A program made the translations under genes and the position numbers. From Agromyces mediolanus (GTDB lineage Bacteria; Actinomycetota; Actinomycetes; Actinomycetales; Microbacteriaceae): a stretch of DNA of 64,000 nt. The notes below the pieces were generated by a model that searched no databases, was not told the origin of the DNA, and worked only from the letters and a program-made list of their open reading frames with translations. Positions 50,619-58,930 of the stretch are shown piece after piece (positions within the stretch are counted from its first letter, which is position 1; each line of letters opens with the position of its first letter). The stretch spans positions 1-64,000 of the forward strand of contig NZ_BMRJ01000002.1 in the NCBI RefSeq assembly GCF_014648575.1, in the 5' to 3' direction.

Positions 50619-52037
50619 ATGGGGGCGACGACGGCGAGCGGGGGCAGGCGTCTCTCGGTCAACGCCCTGCTCGACGGCGCGGTCTTCGTCTACGCGGGCG
50701 TCGCCGCGATCTGGCTCGCCTGGCTCGTGCTCAGTCAGTCGTTCGAGTTCGGCTGGTTCGGCATCCTCTTCTTCCTCGCGTTCTGGCTGCTGCTCGCCTA
50801 CCTCGTGCTGCCCCGGCTGCACCGCATCCTCACGACGATCTACGTGCCCGACTACTTCATCGGCCGGGCGCGCACGAGCGACGGCCTGCTCGGCGACCCG
50901 GTCAACCTCGCGCTGCTCGGCGAGGAGGGCGCCATCCACGAGGCCATGCGCGGCGCCGGGTGGACGCGAGCCGACGACGTCGATGCCGCCTCGAGCTGGC
51001 GCATCATCCTCTCCACGATCACCCGCCGCAGCTACGACGAGGCGCCCGTGAGCCCGCTCTTCCTCTTCGGGCGGATGCAGGACTTCGCGTACCAGCAGGA
51101 GGTCGAGGGCAATCCGGCGAAACGGCACCACGTGCGCTTCTGGCGGACGCCGGAGGGCTGGCTGCTGCCGGGCGGCCGCCGCGTCGACTGGCTCGCCGCC
51201 GGCACCTTCGACCGGGCCGTCGGCTTCTCGCTGTTCACCCTGCAGATCACGCACAAGATCGACGCCGACACCGACGTCGAGCGCGACCACATCGTGCGAA
51301 CCGTGCTCGACTCCGGCGTGCCGGCGTCGGTCGACGTGATCCGGGACTTCTCCACCGGCTATCACTCGCGCAACGGCGGCGGCGACACGATCACGACCGA
51401 CGGCGACCTGCCGGTGCTCGCGCTCGGCTCCGCGGTCGCGGCGGCGGATGCCTCGGCCGGGGCATCCGCGACCCGACCCGCCTCCCGCGGGGCGCCCGGC
51501 GAGCCGGCCGAGCATCCGGAGACCGCGAAGCGCACCGCGTTCGAGCCGCTCACCCGGCTCGCCGACCGCGACGCGGAGCGGGCCGCGCTCGCCCGGGTGC
51601 ACCGCCGACCGGCGGCGACCTCGCTCGGGGCGCTGCTCATCGTGGTCCGGGTACTGCTCGGCGTGATCTGGCTGATCGGCCTGTACGTGCAGTGGCCGAC
51701 GGTCGTGCGCGAGCTCGACCTCGTCGCCGAGGGCGTCACGGAGGGGGAGGTGTCCGCCTTCGTGCTCTGGACGGTCATCGTCGGCGGTGCGGTCGTGCTG
51801 CTCGCCGAGCTCGTGTTCGCGTGGCTCGTGTTCCGGGGCAGCAACTGGGCGCGCATCACCGTGATGTTCGTCGCGATCCTCAGCACGCTCGTCTCGGCGG
51901 TGGACTACTTCGGCGGCGACGCCGAGATCACGATCCGCACGACGCTGCTGACGCTCGCCGTCGACATCCTCGTGCTGCTCGCCCTGTCGAGCCGCTCGGC
52001 CCGCGCCTACGCCCGGCGGGGTCGCGCGGAGCCCTGA
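50619..52037 (+). CDS. LssY_C-domain membrane protein, 472 aa
   Basis: Two N-terminal helices (about 24-44 and 46-70), then a soluble LssY C-terminal-like domain (about 80-265). Its features are DPVNLALLGEEGAIHEAMRGAGWTRAD, LFGRMQDFAYQQEVEGNPAKRHHVRFW and VGFSLFTLQITHKIDADTDVERD. A Ser/Ala-rich linker (about 268-325) leads to four C-terminal helices (about 340-365, 383-408, 412-432 and 438-460). The LssY domain is named from a Legionella secretion-locus protein; its activity is unknown. Monocistronic; the start is set by leaderless spacing. Confidence 0.8.
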   Translation: MGATTASGGRRLSVNALLDGAVFVYAGVAAIWLAWLVLSQSFEFGWFGILFFLAFWLLLAYLVLPRLHRILTTIYVPDYFIGRARTSDGLLGDPVNLALLGEEGAIHEAMRGAGWTRADDVDAASSWRIILSTITRRSYDEAPVSPLFLFGRMQDFAYQQEVEGNPAKRHHVRFWRTPEGWLLPGGRRVDWLAAGTFDRAVGFSLFTLQITHKIDADTDVERDHIVRTVLDSGVPASVDVIRDFSTGYHSRNGGGDTITTDGDLPVLALGSAVAAADASAGASATRPASRGAPGEPAEHPETAKRTAFEPLTRLADRDAERAALARVHRRPAATSLGALLIVVRVLLGVIWLIGLYVQWPTVVRELDLVAEGVTEGEVSAFVLWTVIVGGAVVLLAELVFAWLVFRGSNWARITVMFVAILSTLVSAVDYFGGDAEITIRTTLLTLAVDILVLLALSSRSARAYARRGRAEP

Positions 52038-52061
52038 GCCCGGTCGAGCGGCGTTCCGGCC

Positions 52062-52571
52062 TCACAGCGAGCCCGCGTAGCCCTGGCACGCGTCGGGAGT
52101 GAGGCCCGCCGCGGCGGCCTGTTCGGCGACGTCGACCGCGGACTCGAGGGGGGTGATGCCATGGCCGATGAGGCAGGCCTGCAGGAGCCGGGTCGTGAAC
52201 GAGTCGTCTTCGTTCGCGATCTGCCAGGCTTCGTCGACACCGGCGAACTCGCGCTGGTAGCAGCGGTCGTCGTCTCCTGACTGCACGGCTTCGTCGGGCA
52301 CCGAGTACGCGATGACCTTCTCGCCCCGGGTGATGTTCGCGAGCGGCTGGCCGGCGTCCGACATGCAGTCCTCGTAGCGCGCGAAGGCGTCCTGGTACTC
52401 GGGCAGCGACACCGAACCGTCGGCGAGGGCCATCGTCTGCTGCGCCGAGGGGCCGACCGGCGGGAGCTCATCGCGCGTGAGCGGCGCTCCATCCGCCGAC
52501 GCGCCCGGAACCGAGCACCCCGCGCAGGCGAGCGCGGCTGCGAGGACGAGGGCCTTGGCTGAGTGCTTCAT
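52062..52571 (-). CDS. Small lipoprotein, 169 aa
   Basis: Signal peptide with lipobox L-A-C-A-G-C (modified Cys19) predicts a lipid-anchored surface protein. The mature part is acidic and has four further cysteines (EDCMSDAG, DDRCYQRE, LQACLIGHG and PDACQGY), so two disulphides are likely. No family is recognised, though the layout resembles actinobacterial lipoproteins of unknown role. It starts 12 nt after the secreted-protein gene and is probably co-transcribed. Confidence 0.75.
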   Translation of the reverse strand: MKHSAKALVLAAALACAGCSVPGASADGAPLTRDELPPVGPSAQQTMALADGSVSLPEYQDAFARYEDCMSDAGQPLANITRGEKVIAYSVPDEAVQSGDDDRCYQREFAGVDEAWQIANEDDSFTTRLLQACLIGHGITPLESAVDVAEQAAAAGLTPDACQGYAGSL

Positions 52572-52583
52572 GGTGTCCGCCCT

Positions 52584-52952
52584 TCAGGTGGAGAAGACGC
52601 CCTGCCCGGACACGCCGTGCTCGCCGTCACTGGTGCCTGACTGATACTGGGTCACCGACGATGAACCGTAGCTGAATCCGGTCCAGTAATAGGGGCCTCC
52701 TGGGTATGACTGATACTTGACCCGCACCGACAGCGTGAGTGCCGTGCAATCGGGGGTCTTGTTCGTGTAGGCGCCACCGCTGAAATCGCTGTTTCGCCAG
52801 CTGTATCCGGTCACGTATCCAGTCCCTGGCGGGTTGTAGACGCAGCTCACGGTTCTCGTGCCGAGCGCCACCGCCGGCGCGCTCTGGGTGACCATCAGGC
52901 CGCAGCTGAAGCCGAGGAGCACCGCGCCTGCGAAGGCTCGCGACAGCTTCAT
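52584..52952 (-). CDS. Small secreted protein, 122 aa
   Basis: Signal peptide MKLSRAFAGAVLLGFSCG...APAVA, then a Tyr/Ser/Gly-rich mature part of about 93 residues with two cysteines (VSCVYN and DCTALTL) and a beta pattern (GYVTGYSWRNSDF, LSVRVKYQSYPGGPYYWTGF, SSSVTQYQSG). No family is recognised. AGGAGGG at 52958-52964 fixes the ATG. The codon usage is clearly less GC-biased than in the neighbours (for example AAT, GTA, TAT, ATA), a sign of recent acquisition or fast evolution. Confidence 0.7.
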   Translation of the reverse strand: MKLSRAFAGAVLLGFSCGLMVTQSAPAVALGTRTVSCVYNPPGTGYVTGYSWRNSDFSGGAYTNKTPDCTALTLSVRVKYQSYPGGPYYWTGFSYGSSSVTQYQSGTSDGEHGVSGQGVFST

Positions 52953-53133
52953 GACGACCCTCCTGACCCTGTTGCTGCGGTTGTGCCTGAAATCACAGCA
53001 CATCGACAAGGGCGCGTCAAGAGGAAATCTCATTTCGGGATCCCAGGAGGCTCCTGAATCGTGGGCTTATGGCGTTTAGTCCAATGTGGACGTTCGTAAT
53101 CCGGGATTCCAAGGGTGCCCCTGTCCGCCGAGC
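52953..53133. other. Intergenic stretch of lower GC
   Basis: 181 bp between the secreted-protein gene and the siderophore-interacting protein gene. It contains the AGGAGGG ribosome site of the former. I see no tRNA, clear promoter or open frame of interest. Confidence 0.5.
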
Positions 53134-53949
53134 TCAGTGCGGAGCGTGGTACTCCGCCTCGCCGCGGCGCCAGTAGCCCTTCACCACGAGCTGATCGGAC
53201 GCGAGGCCCCAGCGGTCGAGCACGAGCGCACGCGCCGGCTTCACGATCGCGTGCTCGGCGGCGACGAAGGCGAACACCTCGCCGGCGGGCCGGTCCTCGG
53301 GGCCGAGCGCATCGAGGGCCGCCACGAGCGCCTCGCCCTGCGGGCGCCCGTCGCGGTGCACCCAGCGCAGCTCGGTGCCGGCGGGGGCCTCGAGAGCGGG
53401 CCGGTGCGCGGCGTCGGGCACCTCGACGAGCACGAGTCCGCGGGGCGTCGCGTCGCCCTCGCGGGAGAGGCGGGCGAGGAAGCGACGGATCGCCGGCAGC
53501 GCCGTCTCGTCGCCCGCGAGCAGCCAGCCGTCGGGCTCGCCGGTGATCACCGTCGCGCCGCGCGGTCCGCCCACCCCGATGACCGAGCCGATCGGCGCGC
53601 GGTCGGCCCAGCGTCCGGCGATGCCGTGCTCGCCGTGCACGACGAACTCGATCTCGAGCACGCCGGCCTCGGCGTCCCAGGCGAGCGGGGTGTACTCCCG
53701 GCTCGGGGACTCGCGGAGCGCCCCGACGTCGAGCGCACCGGCATCGCCGTCGAAACCGAATCCTTCGGCCGGGCTTTCGCCGGGGAAGAACAGCCGGATG
53801 TGGTCGTCGCTGCCGAGCGAGTCGAAACCGCGCAGCGCCTCGCCCTCGAGGCGGAGGCGCAGGTAGTGCGGGGCCAGCCGCTCGCGGGCGGTCAGCGTGA
53901 CGGGGCGGAAGACGAGCTCGCGGGGCACGCGGTCGAGGGTGAAGGGCAT
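53134..53949 (-). CDS. Siderophore-interacting protein (ferric-siderophore reductase), 271 aa
   Basis: SIP family flavoprotein that reduces ferric siderophores in the cytoplasm to free the iron. The FAD site SREYTPLAWD (R-x-Y-T) and the FVVHGEHGIAGRWADRAPIGSVIGVGGPRG block are typical, with GWLLAGDETALPAIRRFL for the nucleotide domain and the ending GYWRRGEAEYH. It lies 41 bp after the ATPase gene and is the last gene of the iron operon. Confidence 0.92.
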   Translation of the reverse strand: MPFTLDRVPRELVFRPVTLTARERLAPHYLRLRLEGEALRGFDSLGSDDHIRLFFPGESPAEGFGFDGDAGALDVGALRESPSREYTPLAWDAEAGVLEIEFVVHGEHGIAGRWADRAPIGSVIGVGGPRGATVITGEPDGWLLAGDETALPAIRRFLARLSREGDATPRGLVLVEVPDAAHRPALEAPAGTELRWVHRDGRPQGEALVAALDALGPEDRPAGEVFAFVAAEHAIVKPARALVLDRWGLASDQLVVKGYWRRGEAEYHAPH

Positions 53950-53990
53950 TGCGGGTCCTTTCGGGGTCGCTGCGGTGGTGCGGACGGCGG

Positions 53991-54803
53991 TCAGTGCTCG
54001 GATGCGGATGCGGACCCGGTGCCCGCTGCGGCGGGCACGGCGTCCGGGCGGTAGTAGACGGCGAGGCGCTGGCCGCCGTGCTCCACGACGTCGACGGGGG
54101 TGTCGAAGACCGCAGAGAGCACCTCGGGCCGCATGATCTCCTCGGGCGTGCCCGAGGCGACGATCCGGCCGTCGGCGAGGGCGATGATGCGGTCGGCGTA
54201 GGCCGAGGCGAAGTTGACGTCGTGCACGACGAGCACGATCGTCTTGCCGAGCTCGTCCGCGGCGTCGCGCAGCCGCTGCATCATCGCCGCCGCGTGCCGC
54301 ATGTCGAGCGCCGCGAGCGGCTCGTCGAGCAGCACGACCTCGGTGTCCTGCGCGAGCACCATCGCGACGAAGGCGCGCTGGCGCTGCCCGCCCGAGAGCT
54401 CGTCGAGGAAGCGCTCCTCGAAGCCCTCCAGGTCGAGGAAGGCGAGCGCCCGGTCCACGGCCTCGCGGTCGGCGGCGGTCAGCCGGCCCTGCGAGTGCGG
54501 GAACCGGCCGAAGGACACGAGCTGGCGCACCGTGAGCCGGGCGACGAAGTGGTTCTCCTGCTTCAGGATCGAGACGACCTTCGCGAGCTCGCGCGGCTTC
54601 GCCGTGACGACGTCGAGGCCGCCGACCCGCACCCGCCCGCTGTCGGGGTCGAGCAGCCGCCCGACGATCGTGAGCAGGGTCGACTTGCCGGCCCCGTTCG
54701 GGCCGACGAGTGCGGTGAGCCCGCCCGAGGCGATCTCGAGGTCGACGGGTCCGAGCGCGCGAGTCGCCCGGTAGTGCTTGTCGACCGCTTCGATGGTGAT
54801 CAA
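53991..54803 (-). CDS. Siderophore ABC transporter ATP-binding protein, 270 aa
   Basis: FepC/FhuC-type ATPase: Walker A VGPNGAGKSTLL, signature ELSGGQRQRAFVA and Walker B EVVLLDEPLAALD, with the switch His in VLVVHDVNFAS. It couples ATP hydrolysis to ferric-siderophore import through the two preceding permeases. The ATG overlaps the permease stop by 4 nt. Confidence 0.94.
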   Translation of the reverse strand: MITIEAVDKHYRATRALGPVDLEIASGGLTALVGPNGAGKSTLLTIVGRLLDPDSGRVRVGGLDVVTAKPRELAKVVSILKQENHFVARLTVRQLVSFGRFPHSQGRLTAADREAVDRALAFLDLEGFEERFLDELSGGQRQRAFVAMVLAQDTEVVLLDEPLAALDMRHAAAMMQRLRDAADELGKTIVLVVHDVNFASAYADRIIALADGRIVASGTPEEIMRPEVLSAVFDTPVDVVEHGGQRLAVYYRPDAVPAAAGTGSASASEH

Positions 54804-55837
54804 CGCAGCCCCTTCCTGAGGATGACGATGAGGAACGCGAGCCCGCCGACGAACTCGATGACGATGCTGACGAGACCCGCGGCGGCGAAGACGTGCTGCA
54901 TGACGAAGTACGCGCCGAGCAGGGTCGCGAGGCCGAGCAGCACGGCGACGGGCAGCACCTGGCCGTGCCGATCGGAGGAGACGAACTGGTAGCTCATGAT
55001 CGCCACCAGGAAGCCGAAGAACGTCATCGGCCCGACCATGGTCGTCGACACCGAGACGAGCACGGCGACGACCACGAGGAGCACGACGATCTCACGCCGG
55101 TAGCGCAGGCCGAGGCTCGTCGCGGCATCCCGCCCGAGCGCGATCACGTCGAGCGCCGCGCGTCGCCGCCACGCCCACACCGCGATCGCCGCGACGACGA
55201 GGGCGGCCCACGGCAGCACCTCGGGGTTGCCGCGGCCGATGCTGCCGTAGAGCCGCGCGGCGAGCACGTCGAACTCGCTCGGCGTGAGCATCCGCTGCAG
55301 GAACGTCGAGACCGAGCCGAAGCCGACCCCGAGCACGACGCCGACGAGCAGCAGCACGTGCAGGTTCGCCCGTTTCCCGGAGAACAGCCAGCCGTAGAGC
55401 AGTGTCGCGAAGAGCACCATGAGCGCGCTCTGCGCGACGATCTTGCCGACGCCCTCGACCTGCGTGGCCGCCATCCCGAACACGAAGACGAGCGCCGTCT
55501 GCATCAGGGTGTAGAGCGCGTCGAAGCCGAGGATCGACGGCGTCAGGATGCGGTTGCCGGTGGCCGTGTGGAAGAGCACCGTCGCGAGGGCCTGCGCGGC
55601 GGCGACGAGCGCGATCGTCGCGACGGCGACCGAGCGGCTCTGCACGATGACCCAGAAGCCGGGCTGGTCGGCCGGCACCGGGTTGCCCCACACGAGCAGT
55701 CCCACGGCGAAGAGCGCGGCGGCTGCTCCGGCGACGATCGCGGCGAGGGGGACGCGCCGCTCGCGCGTCGTGGCCGCGGCGGCGGGTCGGGCGGATGCCT
55801 CGGCGCCGACGGTCGGGACGGATGCCTCGGCGCTCAC
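54800..55837 (-). CDS. Siderophore ABC transporter permease 2 (FecCD type), 345 aa
   Basis: FecCD-family permease, about nine to ten helices: NRILTPSILGFDALYTLMQ, LHVLLLVGVVLGVGFGSVSTFLQRM, RLYGSIGRGNPEVLPWA, TMVGPMTFFGFLVAIMSYQF and RHGQVLPVAVLLGLATLLGAYF are the usual conserved loops. GTG 55837 overlaps the stop of permease 1 (GTGA). The first about 25 residues are a variable cytoplasmic start with A-S-A-repeat. Confidence 0.92.
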   Translation of the reverse strand: MSAEASVPTVGAEASARPAAAATTRERRVPLAAIVAGAAAALFAVGLLVWGNPVPADQPGFWVIVQSRSVAVATIALVAAAQALATVLFHTATGNRILTPSILGFDALYTLMQTALVFVFGMAATQVEGVGKIVAQSALMVLFATLLYGWLFSGKRANLHVLLLVGVVLGVGFGSVSTFLQRMLTPSEFDVLAARLYGSIGRGNPEVLPWAALVVAAIAVWAWRRRAALDVIALGRDAATSLGLRYRREIVVLLVVVAVLVSVSTTMVGPMTFFGFLVAIMSYQFVSSDRHGQVLPVAVLLGLATLLGAYFVMQHVFAAAGLVSIVIEFVGGLAFLIVILRKGLR

Positions 55838-56772
55838 GAGCGCACCGCCCGCTGCCGGAGGAGCAGGGCGATGAACACCGCGCTGCCGACGATGCCGAGC
55901 ACCATCGACACGGGCACCTCGAACGGCATCCGCACGGTGCGCCCGACGAGGTCGCAGGCGGTCACGAGCACGACGCCGCCGACGCAGACCCACGGCAGGT
56001 TCGAGCGGAGGTCGTCGCCGCGCACGAGGGAGACGATGTTCGGCACGACGAGTCCGAGGAACGGCAGGAAGCCGACCACCACGACGGTCACGCCAGTGGC
56101 GACCGCCACGAGGCTCGTGCCGAGGAGCACGACGGCCTCGTAGCGGACGCCGACGGTGGTCGCGACGTCGCGACCGAGCCCGGCGACCGTGAGCCGGTCG
56201 GCGACGACGAAGACGAGGATCGTGACGATCGCGACGGCCCAGAGCACCTCGTAGCGGCCGCGGACGACGCTCGTGAAGCTGCCCATGAACCAGGTGCCGA
56301 GCAGTTGCAGCGCGTTGTTCGTCGCGGCGAGGTAGGTGGTGACGGCGCTCACGACGGCGCCGAGCATGATGCCGATGAGCGGCACCACGAGGGTCGAGCG
56401 GAGCGCGATGCGGCGGAGCACCGCGAGGAAGACGAGGGTGCCGGCGAAGGCCGCGAGGGAGGCGACGAGCATCTGCACGGGCAGCGGTGCGGTCGGCACG
56501 ACGAGGAGGGTGACGAGGAGCCCCAGCGCGGCCCACTCGGTGGTGCCGGAGGTGGTGGCGTCGACGAAGCGGTTCTGGGTGAGCATCTGCATCACGAGGC
56601 CGCTGACGGCCATCGCGCAGCCCGAGAGCACGAGCGCGACGGTGCGCGGCACGCGGGTGATCCAGAACATCTCGCCGCCGCCCTCCGCGCCGACGACGTC
56701 GTAGACGCCCACGAACAGGGAGGCGGCGAGCAGGGCGATCGCGAGCGCGATCGCCGCGGGCAGGGCGAGCAC
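55834..56772 (-). CDS. Siderophore ABC transporter permease 1 (FecCD type), 312 aa or longer
   Basis: FecCD-family permease: ITRVPRTVALVLSGCAMAVSGLVMQMLTQNRFVDATTSGTTE is partly visible as RVPRTVALVLSG and MQMLTQNRF, plus VVVGFLPFLGLVVPNIVSL, the classical loop near the end. The start is unclear. GTG 56772 lies only 2 nt from a 14-bp hairpin and lacks a ribosome site. The only in-frame alternative before the binding-protein stop is CTG at 56856, which overlaps that stop as CTGA, just as GTGA and ATGA do elsewhere in the operon. With CTG the protein would have 340 residues and a 28-residue cytoplasmic start. Confidence 0.88.
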   Translation of the reverse strand: MLALPAAIALAIALLAASLFVGVYDVVGAEGGGEMFWITRVPRTVALVLSGCAMAVSGLVMQMLTQNRFVDATTSGTTEWAALGLLVTLLVVPTAPLPVQMLVASLAAFAGTLVFLAVLRRIALRSTLVVPLIGIMLGAVVSAVTTYLAATNNALQLLGTWFMGSFTSVVRGRYEVLWAVAIVTILVFVVADRLTVAGLGRDVATTVGVRYEAVVLLGTSLVAVATGVTVVVVGFLPFLGLVVPNIVSLVRGDDLRSNLPWVCVGGVVLVTACDLVGRTVRMPFEVPVSMVLGIVGSAVFIALLLRQRAVRS

Positions 56773-56774
56773 GC

Positions 56775-56806
56775 GGAGGCGCGCGCCGCGAACGGCGCGC
56801 GCCTCC
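56775..56806 (-). other. Intercistronic hairpin in the siderophore operon
   Basis: GGAGGCGCGCGCCG-(4)-CGGCGCGCGCCTCC: perfect 14-bp arms; on the transcribed sense (minus) the loop is TTCG, a very stable tetraloop. It lies 46 nt after the binding-protein stop. Likely role: partial termination or mRNA protection that gives more binding protein than permease. Confidence 0.7.
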
Positions 56807-56852
56807 GGCCGGGCGGCGGGGTCTGCCGCCCGAGCGTGGGACGTGTCGAGGC

Positions 56853-57842
56853 TCAGGATGCCGCCCCGAACGCCTTCGCGAGCTGCTCGTAGACCCCGGT
56901 GTAGGTCTGGATGTCCTCGCGGAGGTAGAACGCCGGGTCGACGTAGACGACCTGGCCGCGCTTCACGGCCGTGACGTTCGCGAGCGCCTCCGAGCCTTCG
57001 ATGAGCTGCTTGGCGGGCACGTAGCCCTCGGCGTCGGTCATGGCGCCCTCGCGGTCGATCACGACGATCCAGTCGGGGTTCGCCGCGGCGATCGCCTCGA
57101 CGCTGATGTCGTCGCCGTGCGAGGTGTCGTCGGCGGCCTGCTCGATGCCGGGCTTCAGATCGAGCGCGGGGTAGAGCATGCCGAGGCCGCGGCCGGTGAC
57201 CGGGGCGATGTAGGAGATCTCGCCGCCCGAGGTCATCAGACTGACGACGGTCGAGCTGCCGTCGTAGGCCTCCTTGGCGTCGGCGATCGACTGCTCGAAG
57301 TCGGCGACGATCTTCGCCGCCTCGTCCTCGCGGTCGAAGATCTGGCCGAGGATCTCGACCTGGCGCACGAGCTCGGCGGCGGGGTCCTCGCCCTCGCGCG
57401 GCGCGATCTCGATGACGGCGGCGTCGGGGTTCTGGCTCACGATCTGGTCGTACGACTCGGCGAAGCGGTAGCCGCCGATGATGAGCTCGGGCTGGGCCGC
57501 GACGATCGACTCGAGGTTCGGCTCGAAGTGGGCGCCCACGTCGAGCACCGCCTCGTCGCCGGTGTACTCGGGCCAGATGTCGGTGCCCATGACGCCCTTG
57601 GGCGCCGCGGCGAGCGGGATGTCCCAGGCGGAGAGGGTCTCGAAGACGTGGTTGTCGAGGGCGACGACGCGCTTCGGGTTCACCGGGACCTCGACCTCGC
57701 CGTGGTTGTCCTCGATCGTGACCGTGGTGGCCGCGGCGGTGCTCGGTTCGGCCTCGGCCGTGCCGCTCGCGCAGCCGGCGAGGAGGAGGCTCGCGGCGGC
57801 GAGCGCCCCGGCGGCGGCGAAGATCGACTGGCGTCTGGGCAT
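56853..57842 (-). CDS. Siderophore-binding lipoprotein (ABC substrate-binding), 329 aa
   Basis: Signal peptide with lipobox L-L-L-A-G-C, so anchored outside the membrane. It has the FepB/FecB-type periplasmic-binding fold: VPVNPKRVVALDNHVFETLSAWD, LESIVAAQPELIIGGY, VEAIAAANPDWIVVIDREG and VKRGQVVYVDPAFYL. ATG 57842 gives a normal signal peptide; TTG 57872 is less likely. It is the first gene of the operon and lies under a DtxR/IdeR box. Its conserved Glu/Asp loops suggest the usual salt bridges to the permease Arg residues. Confidence 0.93.
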   Translation of the reverse strand: MPRRQSIFAAAGALAAASLLLAGCASGTAEAEPSTAAATTVTIEDNHGEVEVPVNPKRVVALDNHVFETLSAWDIPLAAAPKGVMGTDIWPEYTGDEAVLDVGAHFEPNLESIVAAQPELIIGGYRFAESYDQIVSQNPDAAVIEIAPREGEDPAAELVRQVEILGQIFDREDEAAKIVADFEQSIADAKEAYDGSSTVVSLMTSGGEISYIAPVTGRGLGMLYPALDLKPGIEQAADDTSHGDDISVEAIAAANPDWIVVIDREGAMTDAEGYVPAKQLIEGSEALANVTAVKRGQVVYVDPAFYLREDIQTYTGVYEQLAKAFGAAS

Positions 57843-57899
57843 GCGGAAGTCCCCGTTCGTAGGAGTGTGCAAGGAATGCCGACCCCTCGTCGCGTCGAC

Positions 57900-57918
57900 T
57901 AAGGTGAGGCTAACCTTA
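57900..57918. promoter_or_regulatory. DtxR/IdeR iron box of the siderophore operon
   Basis: TAAGGTGAGGCTAACCTTA, 19 bp, near-perfect dyad (one mismatched pair and the usual non-palindromic centre). It matches the corynebacterial/mycobacterial consensus TTAGGTTAGGCTAACCTAA at most positions. On the minus strand it covers a TAGCCT -10, with TTGAGA 18 bp upstream, so iron-loaded repressor would block transcription. Confidence 0.88.
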
Positions 57919-57932
57919 ACCGTAGGCGAATC

Positions 57933-58826
57933 TCAAACCCCGGCGTGCGCCGCGCAGGGGACCGCCGTGCACCCCTCGCACACCACGGACTGCTGCCGGC
58001 ACGAGGCATCCGGGCAGTTCGCCGTGCGCTTCGTCGCGGCGCCGCAGCCCGCGCAGCGACCGATCACCTCGGCGTGATCGCTGAAGTCCACCGAGCCGCG
58101 CCCATCGAAGACGTACAGCGAGCCCTGCCACAGCCCGTCGTCGCCGAAGCGCTCGCCGTAGCGGACGATGCCGCCCTCGAGCTGGTACACCTCGCCGAAG
58201 CCGCGGCTCGCCATCAGCCCCGACAGCACCTCGCAGCGGATGCCGCCCGTGCAGTACGTGACGACGGGCCGGCCCTTCAGGTGGTCGAAGTCGCCGCGGT
58301 CGAGCAGCTCCACGAAGTCCCGCGTCGTCTCCGTGGCAGGGACCACCGCCCCTCGGAAGCGGCCGATCTCCGCCTCGAGCGCGTTGCGGCCGTCGAAGAA
58401 GACCACCTCGTCGCCGCGCTCGGCGACGAGCTCGTGCAGCGCCTCGGGGTCGAGCCGGGTGCCGCCGCCGACCACGCCGCCCGCGTCGACGACGAGCTCG
58501 CCCGGGGCGCCGAAGGACACGATCTCCTCGCGCACCCGCACGCTGAGCTTCGGGAAGTCGAGGCTGGCCCCCGCCTCGTCGAGGCCGGTGCCTTCGCTCC
58601 ACTTGAAGTCGATGCCGCGGAACGGCGCGTACTCGCGCGTCTTGCGCACGTAGCGCTTCAGCGCGCCGAGCTCACCGCCGAGCGTGCCGTTCAGCCCGTC
58701 GCCCGAGATCAGCAGCCGGCCGCGCAGTCCGAGCGACTCGGCGAGGTCGCGCTGCCAGAGGCGGATCGCCTCGGGGTCGGCGATGGGGGTGAACACGTAG
58801 TACAGCAGGATCTTGGCGACGGCCAC
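57933..58826 (-). CDS. trhO: tRNA uridine(34) hydroxylase, rhodanese-type, 297 aa
   Basis: TrhO/YceA family, which makes 5-hydroxyuridine at the tRNA wobble position using oxygen. An N-terminal ferredoxin-like domain ([27 protein letters not shown]) precedes a rhodanese domain with the active Cys192 in [12 protein letters not shown] Cys-rich tail (CAGCG, CPDASC, CEGC) probably binds zinc. GTG 58826 is preceded by TAGGAT with 6 nt spacing. The stop is only 14 bp from the iron box of the next operon. Confidence 0.92.
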   Translation of the reverse strand: MAVAKILLYYVFTPIADPEAIRLWQRDLAESLGLRGRLLISGDGLNGTLGGELGALKRYVRKTREYAPFRGIDFKWSEGTGLDEAGASLDFPKLSVRVREEIVSFGAPGELVVDAGGVVGGGTRLDPEALHELVAERGDEVVFFDGRNALEAEIGRFRGAVVPATETTRDFVELLDRGDFDHLKGRPVVTYCTGGIRCEVLSGLMASRGFGEVYQLEGGIVRYGERFGDDGLWQGSLYVFDGRGSVDFSDHAEVIGRCAGCGAATKRTANCPDASCRQQSVVCEGCTAVPCAAHAGV

Positions 58827-58832
58827 CCCGAA

Positions 58833-58838
58833 ATCCTA
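58833..58838 (-). promoter_or_regulatory. -10 hexamer of leaderless promoter (trhO)
   Basis: TAGGAT on minus, 6 nt before GTG 58826. Confidence 0.5.
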
Positions 58839-58930
58839 CGTGGGGCCGCGACGTAGGCTGGGCGGAGGACCGGATGCCGGCGCCTCCGCGTGGATCGAGC
58901 GAGGGCCCGGCGAACGACGGAAGGACAGAG

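Noticed and set aside
53040-53130. Possible tRNA (GTTCGTAATCC resembles a T-loop)
   Set aside because: No acceptor, D or anticodon stems can be formed around it.
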